From an uncultured Lachnospiraceae bacterium (GTDB taxonomy: Bacteria; Bacillota; Clostridia; Lachnospirales; Lachnospiraceae), in contig CAJTLX010000052.1 of the NCBI GenBank assembly GCA_910577165.1, positions 1-23,005 on the forward strand: 23,005 nt of DNA, written 5' to 3'. Position numbers and translations under genes: made by a program. Of this stretch, positions 1 through 7,517 are shown piece after piece (positions within the stretch are counted from its first letter, which is position 1; each line of letters begins with the position of its first letter). The notes under the pieces are model-generated. The model made no database searches and had not been told where the DNA came from. It was given only the letters and a program-made list of their open reading frames with translations.

Positions 1-51
1 ATTTTGGAATAAAGAGAAAGGGGAATAGTAAATAATAATATGAGATTTGCA

Positions 52-79
52 TTGCATTTTCGGGGAATTGTGTTATGAT
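52..79 (+). promoter_or_regulatory. Sigma-A promoter of the rfbABC operon
   Basis: The -35 hexamer TTGCAT (52-57) and -10 hexamer TATGAT (74-79) are separated by 16 bp. Transcription would start near position 86, leaving a leader of about 108 nt before rfbA. No riboswitch fold was recognised in the leader. Positions 1-51 hold nothing I can identify. Confidence 0.65.
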
Positions 80-193
80 ATTCATATGCCTAAAATAGGG
101 CGATAGCAATCCTGATGGCTGAGGGATTTCACAAGGATTTATGGAGAACCGGAAATTTGCAGCAGATAAATATAACGGAAAGGAATAGAAAAA

Positions 194-1078
194 ATGAAGG
201 GAATTATTCTTGCCGGAGGTTCCGGGACAAGGCTTTATCCACTTACGCTTGTCACCTCAAAGCAGTTGCTGCCAGTGTATGACAAGCCAATGATCTATTA
301 TCCACTTGCAACATTGATGCTTTCCGGGATCCGTGAGATTCTGGTTATTTCAACACCGCAGGATCTGCCGAATTTCAAACGGCTGCTTAGGGACGGAGCG
401 CAGTATGGAGTATCGTTTTCCTACTTGGAACAACCAAGTCCAAATGGGCTTGCACAGGCGTTTTTAATTGGGGAGGAATTTATTGATAAGAAGCCCTGTG
501 CCATGATTCTTGGCGACAATATTTTTTATGGAAACGGACTTGGACACTTGCTGCGGGAAGCTGCCGGGAATGCGAAGAATGGGCGTGCGACAATTTTTGG
601 GTACTATGTCAATGATCCGAACCGTTTTGGCATTGTAGAATTTGATTCGAATGGTCGGGTTATTTCCTTAGAGGAAAAGCCGGAGCAGCCAAAGTCAAAT
701 TATTGTGTTACAGGTGTGTATTTTTACGATGGTCGTGCGGCAGAGTTTGCCAAACGCTTAGTGCCATCAGCGCGCGGAGAACTTGAAATTACAGATTTAA
801 ACCGACTTTATCTTTTAGATGGAACTCTTGATGTGAAATTGCTGGGGCGCGGTTTTGCGTGGCTTGATACGGGGACGATGGACAGCTTGATGGATGCTTC
901 AAATTTTGTGCAGACGCTGCAAAAGCGTCAGAGCATTGAGCTTTCGGCTCCGGAGGAGATCGCATATATCAATGGTTGGATCACAAAAAAAGAATTGCTT
1001 TTTGCGGCAGAACATTATGGGAACTCCCCATATGGACAGCATTTGCACCATGTGGCGGAAGGGAAAGTGAGGTATTAG
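194..1078 (+). CDS. rfbA: Glucose-1-phosphate thymidylyltransferase (RmlA/RfbA)
   Basis: This cytoplasmic enzyme joins glucose-1-phosphate and dTTP to make dTDP-glucose, the first step of dTDP-L-rhamnose synthesis for cell-surface polysaccharide. The 294-aa length is normal for the family. The N-terminal nucleotide-binding signature GGSGTRLYPLT is at residues 8-18, followed by SKQLLPVYDKPMIYYPL. The motifs GDNIFYG, EEKP and WLDTGT seen further along are also typical of RmlA. The ATG follows an AAAGGAA ribosome binding site at a suitable distance. Its stop lies 2 bp before the rfbB start, so the two genes are probably translationally coupled. Within the short-form RmlA family (RmlA versus RffH) I cannot separate paralogues, but the neighbours support the rhamnose pathway. 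Confidence 0.97.
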   Translation: MKGIILAGGSGTRLYPLTLVTSKQLLPVYDKPMIYYPLATLMLSGIREILVISTPQDLPNFKRLLRDGAQYGVSFSYLEQPSPNGLAQAFLIGEEFIDKKPCAMILGDNIFYGNGLGHLLREAAGNAKNGRATIFGYYVNDPNRFGIVEFDSNGRVISLEEKPEQPKSNYCVTGVYFYDGRAAEFAKRLVPSARGELEITDLNRLYLLDGTLDVKLLGRGFAWLDTGTMDSLMDASNFVQTLQKRQSIELSAPEEIAYINGWITKKELLFAAEHYGNSPYGQHLHHVAEGKVRY

Positions 1079-1080
1079 AG

Positions 1081-2097
1081 ATGAAGATTTTAGTGACAGG
1101 TGGAGCGGGATTTATCGGCTGCAATTTTGTACATTATCTGCTTGAAAATCACCCGGAGGATAAGATAGTAAACTTGGATTTGCTGACCTATGCGGGAAAT
1201 TTAGAGTCGCTTGCCGATATTGCAGATAAGCCAAACTATCAGTTTGTTAAGGGCGATATTGCAGATATGGAGCAGATTGATGCTCTTTTTGCAAGAGAAC
1301 AGTTTGATGTGGTAGTTAATTTTGCAGCTGAAACACATGTGGATCGCTCAATTAAGGATCCGGGAGTGTTTGTGCGCACAAATGTAATGGGAACACAGGC
1401 ACTTTTGGATGCATCGCGCAAATATGGAGTGAAACGCTATCATCAGGTTTCGACCGATGAAGTTTACGGTGATCTGCCACTTGATCGCAAGGACTTATTT
1501 TTTACTGAGGAAACTCCACTGCATACTTCAAGTCCTTACTCGGCGAGCAAGGCAGGTTCTGATCTGCTTGTACTTTCCTATTACCGGACATTTGCGCTTC
1601 CCGTAACAATTTCCCGCTGTTCAAACAATTACGGCGCGTACCAGTTTCCGGAAAAAATGATTCCGCTGATGCTTACGAGAGCATTGCATGACGAGGCTCT
1701 GCCGGTCTACGGTACGGGTGAGAATGTTCGCGACTGGCTACATGTAAAGGATCATTGCGCAGCGATTGATCTGATCCTGCAAAAGGGCAGAGAAGGGGAG
1801 ATTTACAATATTGGCGGACACAATGAAAAGACGAATCTTGAGGTGGTGCGGCTGATTTTAGAGGCACTTGATAAACCGGAAAGCCTGATTCATTTTGTGG
1901 AGGATCGCAAGGGTCATGATCTGCGCTACGCGATTAACCCGGAAAAAATAGAGAGAGAACTTGGCTGGAAACCGCAGTATACCTTTGAGAAGGGGATTCG
2001 GGAAACTATTGCATGGTATTTAGAACATAGGGAGTGGTGGCAGCATATTTTAGACGGGGCATATAAGGAATACTTTCAAAAAATGTATAAGATGTAG
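1081..2097 (+). CDS. rfbB: dTDP-glucose 4,6-dehydratase (RmlB/RfbB)
   Basis: This extended short-chain dehydrogenase converts dTDP-glucose to dTDP-4-keto-6-deoxyglucose using bound NAD, the second step of the rhamnose pathway. The Rossmann motif GGAGFIG is at residues 7-13. The active-site region contains STDEVYGDL and the catalytic YSASK pair, with the sugar-nucleotide segment CSNNYGAYQFPEK after it. I place the start at the ATG at 1081, giving 338 aa, rather than at 976: the upstream extension only re-reads the end of rfbA in another frame, and the Rossmann motif sits at its usual place from 1081. A GAGG lies just upstream within the end of rfbA. Confidence 0.96.
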   Translation: MKILVTGGAGFIGCNFVHYLLENHPEDKIVNLDLLTYAGNLESLADIADKPNYQFVKGDIADMEQIDALFAREQFDVVVNFAAETHVDRSIKDPGVFVRTNVMGTQALLDASRKYGVKRYHQVSTDEVYGDLPLDRKDLFFTEETPLHTSSPYSASKAGSDLLVLSYYRTFALPVTISRCSNNYGAYQFPEKMIPLMLTRALHDEALPVYGTGENVRDWLHVKDHCAAIDLILQKGREGEIYNIGGHNEKTNLEVVRLILEALDKPESLIHFVEDRKGHDLRYAINPEKIERELGWKPQYTFEKGIRETIAWYLEHREWWQHILDGAYKEYFQKMYKM

Positions 2098-2175
2098 GAT
2101 CAAAAATCAGGATGATAAAGGGCGGAGAATAAGAAGGAATAGAGAATTAGATTTATTGCAGGAAGGATAAAAATT

Positions 2176-2721
2176 ATGGGAAATCTTAAAGTGACTGGCT
2201 GTGAAATTGAAGGACTCTATGTGATCGAGCCGGAGGTGCGTGAAGATGAGAGGGGATATTTTACAGAAACTTACAATTTTCGGGATATGAAGGAGAAGGG
2301 ACTGGATATGGTGTTTGTTCAGGATAATCAGTCAAAATCGAAAAGAGGGGTGCTGCGCGGGCTGCATTTTCAGATTGAACATCCGCAGGGTAAGTTAGTG
2401 CGTGTAATTAAAGGGCGTGTGTTTGATGTTGCGGTCGATCTGCGCAGCAGTTCTGCAACCTATGGGAAATGGCATGGCATGGAGCTTTCAGAAGAAAACA
2501 AAAAACAGTTTTATGTACCGGAAGGTTTTGCACATGGTTTTTTGGTTTTGTCGGATGAGGCAGAATTTTGTTATAAATGTACTGATTTTTATCACCCAGG
2601 TGATGAGGGAGGAATTGCGTGGGATGACCCGGAAATTGGTGTGCAATGGCCGATTGAGGATGGAATGGAAATTATTTTATCCGATCGGGATAGGAAGTGG
2701 AAAGGGATTGGAGCGTTATAG
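2176..2721 (+). CDS. rfbC: dTDP-4-dehydrorhamnose 3,5-epimerase (RmlC/RfbC)
   Basis: RmlC epimerises C3 and C5 of dTDP-4-keto-6-deoxyglucose, the third step towards dTDP-L-rhamnose. The 181-aa protein is a single cupin domain. It shows the family segments RGVLRGLHFQ (containing the catalytic His), GKLVRVIKGRVFDVAVDLR, and FYVPEGFAHGFLVLSD, ending with the EGGIAWDDPEIGVQWP region. A GGAAGGA ribosome binding site precedes the ATG. A 78-bp gap separates it from rfbB, with no obvious promoter, so it is probably co-transcribed. The operon ends right after this gene at a strong terminator; rfbD, needed to finish the sugar, is not in the window. Confidence 0.96.
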   Translation: MGNLKVTGCEIEGLYVIEPEVREDERGYFTETYNFRDMKEKGLDMVFVQDNQSKSKRGVLRGLHFQIEHPQGKLVRVIKGRVFDVAVDLRSSSATYGKWHGMELSEENKKQFYVPEGFAHGFLVLSDEAEFCYKCTDFYHPGDEGGIAWDDPEIGVQWPIEDGMEIILSDRDRKWKGIGAL

Positions 2722-2774
2722 AAAAATCCCCGAAGGTCGTATATTATAAATTGCAGCCCTCGGGGGATTTTTTT
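2722..2774 (+). terminator. Rho-independent terminator of rfbABC
   Basis: The arm AAAATCCCCGAAGG (from about 2724) pairs with CCCTCGGGGGATTTT, with a loop of about 20 nt, and is followed by a run of T to 2774. It begins directly after the rfbC stop codon. Confidence 0.9.
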
Positions 2775-2808
2775 GCAATAGGTTAAACTACTGTTTGGAG
2801 GATATGCT

Positions 2809-3168
2809 ATGGGAATAGATTATATCGCGGTGGGGGCAAGAATTCGTGTACTTCGCAAGGCGTGTAAGTTGACACAGATAGAATTAGCGGAGCTTGTGGG
2901 GATTACCATAGCACATTTGAGCAATATTGAACAAGGTAAAACTTTATTTAGTCTGCAAGTCTTAATCAATATTTCCGAGGCGTTGGAAACCACCCCGGAG
3001 AGGCTTCTTGCGATTATTCCATCCAAAAAAAATAAATTATATCAAAGATTGATAGACGAGATAGATAAATCGCTGAAAGGATGTACCGATGCGCAGTTGG
3101 AACTGATGGAAAATTTGGTTCATTATACAAAAGTATGGCTGCTAGAACAGCAAAATAATAAGAGATAG
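2809..3168 (+). CDS. XRE-family helix-turn-helix regulator
   Basis: This 119-aa protein has a Cro/CI-type DNA-binding domain at about residues 8-66. The scaffold reads GARIRVLRKACKLTQIELAE, then the turn and recognition helix around VGITIAHLSNIEQGK, then a third helix in ISEALETTPERLL. The remaining ~50 residues are helical and may serve dimerisation. The start ATG has a good GGAGG site 8 nt upstream. No clear promoter of its own fits in the 34 bp after the rfb terminator, so it may depend on a promoter overlapping the terminator or on read-through. It is convergent with the next gene, with only 12 bp between stops. Target genes are unknown. Confidence 0.85.
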   Translation: MGIDYIAVGARIRVLRKACKLTQIELAELVGITIAHLSNIEQGKTLFSLQVLINISEALETTPERLLAIIPSKKNKLYQRLIDEIDKSLKGCTDAQLELMENLVHYTKVWLLEQQNNKR

Positions 3169-3180
3169 TGGAAAATAGAT

Positions 3181-4293
3181 TTACAATTCTATTCCAATCA
3201 GTGGAATTTGCATTTCTTTTGCAGTTAGTCCAGCATGAGTACCAATATTGCGCTTTGCCTTTTCCCTATTTGCGTACAGGGAAAATTCTCCCACAGAAAT
3301 GGATAGATAATCGCCGAGCATTTTTTCAAGTCGACTGCCATTGAGGGCTGGTCCAAATAATCCGCTCGCAATTACTTCTGACTTTGTCATCAGCCGAAAT
3401 GCATCACTAAAATTTTCGTTAAATATACGTTCGAATTTTTGTTTACTATCCGGTTTGACCAAAAAACTTGTAGCGCGTGCTTCAATAAACGGCGGACGAA
3501 GCAGACAATCCATAAGATCAGGATAATCGGTAAGTACCAGGTTTTTTGAATTGATATGTCCGTGATCTGCAGTAATAAAAAGAATGGTGTTTGTGCCTGC
3601 AAGTTTTTGGCACATCTTCATCGTTTCCTGCTCCAGCGTAGAAAGCACATCGCGGGAGCATTTGGAATCGCAGCCGGTGGTGTGCATGGTATTGTCCGGC
3701 TCGTCCCAATAAGCATAAATATATTTATGTCCGTCCAGGGCACACAATTCCTGTACGCGCTCGCAGACCTTTGGAAAAGTTGGCGGGTAGGGAGCGATAT
3801 AGGGCATTGAAAAGTACGCTGCCGCCCCTGTTTCGCGGATGCGTTCATGAATAGTTTTATATGGACAATAAGTTCTGGCAACATGATAATCTGTAATGGA
3901 CTCACCCGTTGCTGCGTCGCGGTTGAGCAGTACGGTAACTGTACGGTCAATCTCTGAAAAATAGCAGTTCCAGCCAAGCCAGCCATGTTCTGATGGACAG
4001 AGTGCACTGTCAAGAGAGGTGGTGGCGGCAGCAGTAGTGGATGGAAAAATAGAACTGTAAACCGTAATAAGATGTTGCCGGAAGAAACCATCTGGCGCGA
4101 GATGGTCTTCAAGAACGGACTGTCCCATCGCATCAAGTACAAGAAGAACAATATTTTTATGATATTTGGTTTGAAGCAGACGATCTGCCGCATCAAGGGT
4201 TTTATGTCTCGGACGTTTCGCGCCAAATTCTTCTAAAACGGAACAAGCTAAGTTGACCGTGCAATGATTGTAGTCAGGCAAGAATATAGACAT
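3181..4293 (-). CDS. Alkaline-phosphatase-superfamily phosphodiesterase (nucleotide pyrophosphatase-like)
   Basis: The 370-aa protein matches the type I phosphodiesterase/nucleotide pyrophosphatase branch of the alkaline phosphatase superfamily. Metal-site and nucleophile candidates are in place: Asp54 in VLDAMG, Thr86 in FPSTTAAATTS, Asp200 and His204 in DEPDNTMH, Asp243-His244 in TADHGH, and His353 in GTHAGL. No signal peptide or membrane segment is visible, so it is probably cytoplasmic. The likely reaction is metal-dependent hydrolysis of a phosphodiester or phosphate monoester; the substrate cannot be read from sequence. The start has a good AAAGGAGAT site, and a near-consensus promoter lies just upstream. 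It stands alone, divergent from the helicase region. Confidence 0.88.
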   Translation of the reverse strand: MSIFLPDYNHCTVNLACSVLEEFGAKRPRHKTLDAADRLLQTKYHKNIVLLVLDAMGQSVLEDHLAPDGFFRQHLITVYSSIFPSTTAAATTSLDSALCPSEHGWLGWNCYFSEIDRTVTVLLNRDAATGESITDYHVARTYCPYKTIHERIRETGAAAYFSMPYIAPYPPTFPKVCERVQELCALDGHKYIYAYWDEPDNTMHTTGCDSKCSRDVLSTLEQETMKMCQKLAGTNTILFITADHGHINSKNLVLTDYPDLMDCLLRPPFIEARATSFLVKPDSKQKFERIFNENFSDAFRLMTKSEVIASGLFGPALNGSRLEKMLGDYLSISVGEFSLYANREKAKRNIGTHAGLTAKEMQIPLIGIEL

Positions 4294-4317
4294 TTTTTAA
4301 ATCTCCTTTGAAAACTT

Positions 4318-4346
4318 ATTTTAGCATATTCTTTTGGGTCTGTCAA
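4318..4346 (-). promoter_or_regulatory. Sigma-A promoter of the phosphodiesterase gene
   Basis: On the minus strand TTGACA (4341-4346) and TAAAAT (4318-4323) are 17 bp apart, nearly consensus. It is divergent from the plus-strand promoter at 4411-4439. Confidence 0.8.
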
Positions 4347-4410
4347 ATATGGATTAAGAGAGTTTTTTCTCTTTTTGAAAGAATTTTTTGTTAAAGTAAA
4401 TAAATTTTGG

Positions 4411-4439
4411 TTGCACTCCGGGATTTTTTGCAGTATAAT
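4411..4439 (+). promoter_or_regulatory. Strong sigma-A promoter upstream of the DEAD-box helicase
   Basis: TTGCAC (4411-4416), a 17-bp spacer and a perfect TATAAT (4434-4439). Transcription would begin near 4446, only about 25 nt before a terminator-like hairpin and 190 nt before the helicase start codon. Confidence 0.8.
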
Positions 4440-4445
4440 TATTCT

Positions 4446-4516
4446 TTCATAAGCAGCCATAGACAGATAGAAAACAGGAACTGTCACGAAGGAAGTTTCG
4501 GGCGGTTCCTGTTTTT
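4446..4516 (+). ncRNA. Candidate small RNA or attenuator leader upstream of the helicase
   Basis: A transcript from the promoter at 4411-4439 would meet a long hairpin at 4471-4515. The outer arms AAAACAGGAAC (4471-4481) and GTTCCTGTTTT (4505-4515) pair perfectly; the stem continues through CTGTC/GGCGG-type pairs and an inner CGAA/TTCG pair, with loop GGAAGT (4491-4496). The T-rich end (4512-4516) makes it terminator-like. The product would be about 70 nt. It could be a stand-alone small RNA or a leader that stops transcription before the helicase unless read-through occurs. No known RNA family was recognised. Confidence 0.5.
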
Positions 4517-4636
4517 GCGCACTGGTCAGAAAGATTAATGATATGCTATATTTATATTATTGTCTAGTTAAAATTGTATTTGAAACTGATACATTTATGA
4601 GGTTTGTATCGCAAAAAGAAAGGAATTGATACTTTT

Positions 4637-6220
4637 ATGAAATTTGATGAGTTGGAATTGCAGTCGTCATTGTTGCGCGCTGTGACAGAAATGGGATTTG
4701 AGGAGATGACACCAATCCAGGCACAGGCGATCCCGGTGGTACTTTCGGGGCAGGATATTATCGGGCAGGCACAGACCGGCACGGGAAAGACTGCGGCATT
4801 TGGACTGCCGATTTTGCAGAATATTGACCCGAAGAAAAAATCTTTGCAGGCGGTGATTCTCTGTCCGACAAGGGAGCTGGCGATCCAGGTATCCGAGGAG
4901 ATGCATAAATTTGCAAAATTCCTGCACGGGATCAAGATTGTGCCAATCTATGGGGGGCAGGAGATTGTGCGCCAGATCAAGGCACTCAAAGCGGGAACGC
5001 AGATTGTCATTGGAACGCCGGGGCGCGTGATGGATCATATGCGCCGCAAAACCGTAAAATTTGATGATGTAAAGATTGTGGCATTAGATGAGGCGGATGA
5101 AATGTTGAATATGGGGTTCCGCGAGGATATTGAAACGATCCTTCGCGATGTTCCGGGTGAGCGGCAAACTCTTTTATTTTCCGCGACAATGCCACAGCCG
5201 ATCATGGAGATTGCGAGGATGTATCAGCATAATGCCGTGCATATCCGTGTGGTAAAAAAAGAATTAACCGTCCCGAAAATTGAACAGTACTACTATGAGG
5301 TGCGCCCAAAAGCAAAGCTTGATGCACTTACCAGACTGCTCGATATGTATGCGCCGAAATTGTCTTTGATCTTCTGCAATACCAAGCGTCAGGTGGATGA
5401 ACTGGTCACCGCACTCCAGGCGCGTGGATATTTTGCGGAAGGGCTGCACGGGGATTTAAAGCAGCAGCAGCGCGACCGCGTAATGAATTCGTTTCGCGGC
5501 GGGAAGACGGATATTCTTGTGGCTACGGATGTGGCAGCGCGCGGAATTGATGTGGACGACGTGGAGGCGGTGTTTAATTATGATGTGCCACAGGACGATG
5601 AGTATTATGTACACCGCATTGGGCGTACCGGGCGGGCAGGGCGTACCGGGCGGGCGTTTACGCTGGTAGTCGGGCGCGAGGTTTACAAACTGCGCGATAT
5701 TATGCGCTACTGCCGGACAAAGATTAAATTGCAGCCCGTTCCGTCCCTTGGCGATGTAATGTCCGTGAAAGCGGAGAAGATTCTTGACCGTGTGCAGGAA
5801 GTAATTGAAAATGAAGATTTGGCGCGCATGAAGGAATTGGTTGAGAGCCGGGTAAACGAGGCGGAGTATACAACGTTTGAGATGGCAGCAGCATTTTTAA
5901 AGCTCGCGATGGGCGAGAGTGTGGATGCGGAGGAATTAAAGCGCGAGTACGAGGAATTTGGCGATACTGGGGCGGAGGAAGGCATGGTGCGCCTCTTTAT
6001 CAATCTTGGCAAGAAAAATAATATCCGTCCGGGCGATATCCTGGGGGCAATTGCGGGCGAAACTGGGATGCCGGGAAAACTAATTGGAAGTATTGATATG
6101 TTTGATAAATATACTTTTGTTGAAGTACCGCGCGAATATGCGGCTGAGGTGTTGGAAGGGATGAAAAATGTAAAAATCCGTGGAAAATCGGTGAACATTG
6201 AGCCGGCCAATCGCCGCTAA
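4637..6220 (+). CDS. DEAD-box RNA helicase with DbpA-type RNA-binding domain (CshA/DeaD/DbpA-like)
   Basis: An ATP-dependent RNA-remodelling enzyme, in this family tied to ribosome assembly, RNA decay or cold adaptation. Motifs in order (527-aa protein): Q motif GFEEMTPIQ near residue 20, motif I AQTGTGKT (45-52), Ia PTRELA (77-82), Ib TPGR (127-130), II DEAD (151-154), III SAT (182-184), IV IFCNTK, V ATDVAARGID, VI HRIGRTGRAGR. The last ~75 residues, from EEGMVRLFINLGKK to the C-terminus, fit the DbpA RNA-binding fold, which in DbpA proteins contacts 23S rRNA. I chose the ATG at 4637, preceded by AAAGGAA, over an in-frame TTG at 4604 with no ribosome binding site. The 5' leader may contain an attenuator. 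Confidence 0.95.
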   Translation: MKFDELELQSSLLRAVTEMGFEEMTPIQAQAIPVVLSGQDIIGQAQTGTGKTAAFGLPILQNIDPKKKSLQAVILCPTRELAIQVSEEMHKFAKFLHGIKIVPIYGGQEIVRQIKALKAGTQIVIGTPGRVMDHMRRKTVKFDDVKIVALDEADEMLNMGFREDIETILRDVPGERQTLLFSATMPQPIMEIARMYQHNAVHIRVVKKELTVPKIEQYYYEVRPKAKLDALTRLLDMYAPKLSLIFCNTKRQVDELVTALQARGYFAEGLHGDLKQQQRDRVMNSFRGGKTDILVATDVAARGIDVDDVEAVFNYDVPQDDEYYVHRIGRTGRAGRTGRAFTLVVGREVYKLRDIMRYCRTKIKLQPVPSLGDVMSVKAEKILDRVQEVIENEDLARMKELVESRVNEAEYTTFEMAAAFLKLAMGESVDAEELKREYEEFGDTGAEEGMVRLFINLGKKNNIRPGDILGAIAGETGMPGKLIGSIDMFDKYTFVEVPREYAAEVLEGMKNVKIRGKSVNIEPANRR

Positions 6221-6254
6221 ATAAGAAAAAAGAATCTTAAATCTCGTAAATGAT

Positions 6255-6316
6255 TTTTCCACCTGTACCGTTAGATACTAAAAATAGTATTTAACGGTAT
6301 GGGTGGAAATTTTTTG
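6255..6316. terminator. Long terminator hairpin after the helicase, probably bidirectional
   Basis: TTTCCACC (6256-6263), TACCGTTA and ATACTA pair with TAGTAT, TAACGGTA and GGTGGAAA (to 6309), with small internal mismatches and a loop of A residues around 6281-6284. A T-run follows on the plus strand, and the T-run at 6254-6258 would serve a transcript coming from the minus strand. Confidence 0.88.
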
Positions 6317-6344
6317 TTGTTTTATCCTGTATTTTTCTTTGTTT

Positions 6345-6474
6345 TTTGATTTATCGCTCAAATACGACATTGTAATTCATTTGCCTGTGTTTTTTAACTT
6401 ATCATTTAAATATGACATTGTAATTTCTTGGTCTGCCTTTTTTGACTTATCATTCAAATACAACATTGTAGTCC
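6345..6474. repeat. 48-bp tandem repeat, about three copies, covering the 3' end of the lipoprotein gene
   Basis: Units begin at about 6345, 6393 and 6441. Each carries a variant of the core ACATTGTA, at 6367, 6415 and 6463, so the period is exactly 48 bp. Read on the minus strand, the unit encodes the lipoprotein's C-terminal residues YNVVFE, its stop codon and about 8 downstream codons; the period equals 16 codons, so the copies stay in frame. The two outer copies have diverged, reading NYNVIFK-stop and NYNVVFER-stop. Confidence 0.85.
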
Positions 6475-6869
6475 ATCAGCTCAATTTTTACAACAATATA
6501 TGGATGCGTGGCGTTCTGTGTGACCAGCTCATCCTTGCCCGGTCCTAGAAGCGTGTTTTTTATGTAGATTGCGTTTGTGCCAAGGAAAAGTTCCTCGACA
6601 GTAATGCTGTAGCCGCTGGTCATCTGTGTGCCAAAGCCCTGGCAGATATAGCAGGCATTCTCGCTTTTGTAAGTCAGGCAGAAAGTATTTTTCTTCTTTT
6701 TGTTGATAAGCGTAAGAAGTTCCTCCGGTATGTCCGCTTCCTCGACCACGGTGAAATCCAAATCTTTGACTTTTGTGATCTCGTCGTTTTTTTCGCCGCA
6801 ACCCATGGTGATCAGCAGACAGAAAATGCAGCCAAAACATAAAATCATCCGTCGAAATAGTACCCGCAT
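6450..6869 (-). CDS. Small putative lipoprotein with PrcB C-terminal-like domain
   Basis: From the ATG at 6869, preceded by AGAGGG, this is 139 aa. The N-terminus is a lipoprotein-type signal: MRVLFRRM, a hydrophobic stretch LCFGCIFCLLITMGC, and a Cys near residue 23 as a likely lipidation site, although the lipobox ITMGC is not ideal. The mature part contains GFGTQMTSGYSITVEEL and later HPYIVVKIE, resembling the PrcB_C domain first described in the dentilisin protease complex of Treponema; in Firmicutes such proteins are mostly uncharacterised. An open frame reaches upstream to 7163 but runs through a pyrimidine-rich non-coding strand and is not accepted. The 3' end overlaps a 48-bp tandem repeat. 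Confidence 0.75.
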   Translation of the reverse strand: MRVLFRRMILCFGCIFCLLITMGCGEKNDEITKVKDLDFTVVEEADIPEELLTLINKKKKNTFCLTYKSENACYICQGFGTQMTSGYSITVEELFLGTNAIYIKNTLLGPGKDELVTQNATHPYIVVKIELMDYNVVFE

Positions 6870-7135
6870 GATCCCTCTTTTCTGCGCACACGCAATATAA
6901 GCATTTAATGAAGTATATGCCCATGGAAGCGGTGGTATGCTTAGTTGGGAGGGATTTTGAAAGGGGCTTGGAAGATTTAGAAGGGAGCTTTTATTTTGAA
7001 GAATCAGGAAATACTGGGAGATAGGTAAAAAAATTTTTGGGATTTGTGGTTTAATCAAAAGGTAGGATAAGAGAAAAATAGATAAAAAAGTTTTGGCTTT
7101 TATAAATTGATAAAAAAGTACTATAAGAGGGACGA

Positions 7136-7236
7136 GAAAAGCGCGGCAGGAATGGCCGCGCACTCTCGGGTAATCAAATTACCGAAGTATAATAGGGTGG
7201 GAGTAGAAAGTGTTATTCACACAATCCATTATTATA
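7136..7236 (-). ncRNA. Candidate small RNA, copy A of a duplicated intergenic element
   Basis: On the minus strand a TATAAT (7231-7236) is followed by a ~90-nt segment ending in a GC-rich hairpin, GCGCGGC/GCCGCGC with loop CATTCCT (7141-7161), and TTTT. A second small stem GGTAAT/ATTACC lies at 7169-7183. Between promoter and stems is the C-rich stretch CTACTCCCACCC, complementary to a G-rich ribosome binding site. The -35 box is weak. A related copy lies at 7518-7621. The gap 6870-7135 otherwise holds only an unusually pyrimidine-rich minus strand. Confidence 0.4.
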
Positions 7237-7436
7237 GTAACCCCTAAATGTGGCGAAAATGTGTCAGAAATATAAAATTTCAATTTATTTTTAAGATTTT
7301 CGTAAGAGGAATGTAAAATTATAATATTTATTTACTCTTGTAAAAGAGATGGGAGATTGCGACAGATTTGTAAAAAATACAATGAAGAAAATGAAAAATA
7401 TAAACTGAGTAAGGGAAAGATTTTTCTTCTGTGCAG

Positions 7437-7516
7437 TCGAGTAGGGCAAATTTTCTTTACTCGATTGTACGACTTATGCTATGCCAGCAGCAAATTTCCA
7501 TATGCGGGTCTGCGCA
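7437..7516. repeat. Inverted repeat and partial dispersed repeat between the two sRNA-like copies
   Basis: A 7-bp perfect inverted repeat TCGAGTA (7437-7443) / TACTCGA (7458-7464) is followed by the 16-bp string TATGCGGGTCTGCGCA at 7501-7516. The same 16-bp string ends a palindromic element at 20160-20230. The short open frame across 7357-7560 runs through these repeats and has no ribosome binding site. The rest of 7237-7436 shows nothing I recognise. Confidence 0.6.
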
Positions 7517-7517
7517 C

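Noticed and set aside
976..1080. Longer N-terminus for rfbB
   Set aside because: It re-reads the end of rfbA in another frame and would push the Rossmann motif 35 residues inwards; the ATG at 1081 fits the family.
4597..4629. Ten-codon upstream frame before the helicase (ATG at 4597, TGA at 4627)
   Set aside because: No ribosome binding site; overlap with the helicase leader could be chance.
5600..5660. Short tandem duplication in the helicase around GRTGRAGRTGRAG
   Set aside because: It coincides with helicase motif VI and the usual Gly/Arg-rich sequence after it; nothing unusual.
6870..7163. 98-codon N-terminal extension of the lipoprotein
   Set aside because: The strand is simply pyrimidine-rich and lacks stops by composition; a good start, ribosome binding site and signal peptide lie at 6869.
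7190..7205. AGGGTGG string resembling the T-box core
   Set aside because: The conserved ACCGCG continuation and specifier stem are missing, and no aminoacyl-tRNA synthetase or amino-acid gene follows.
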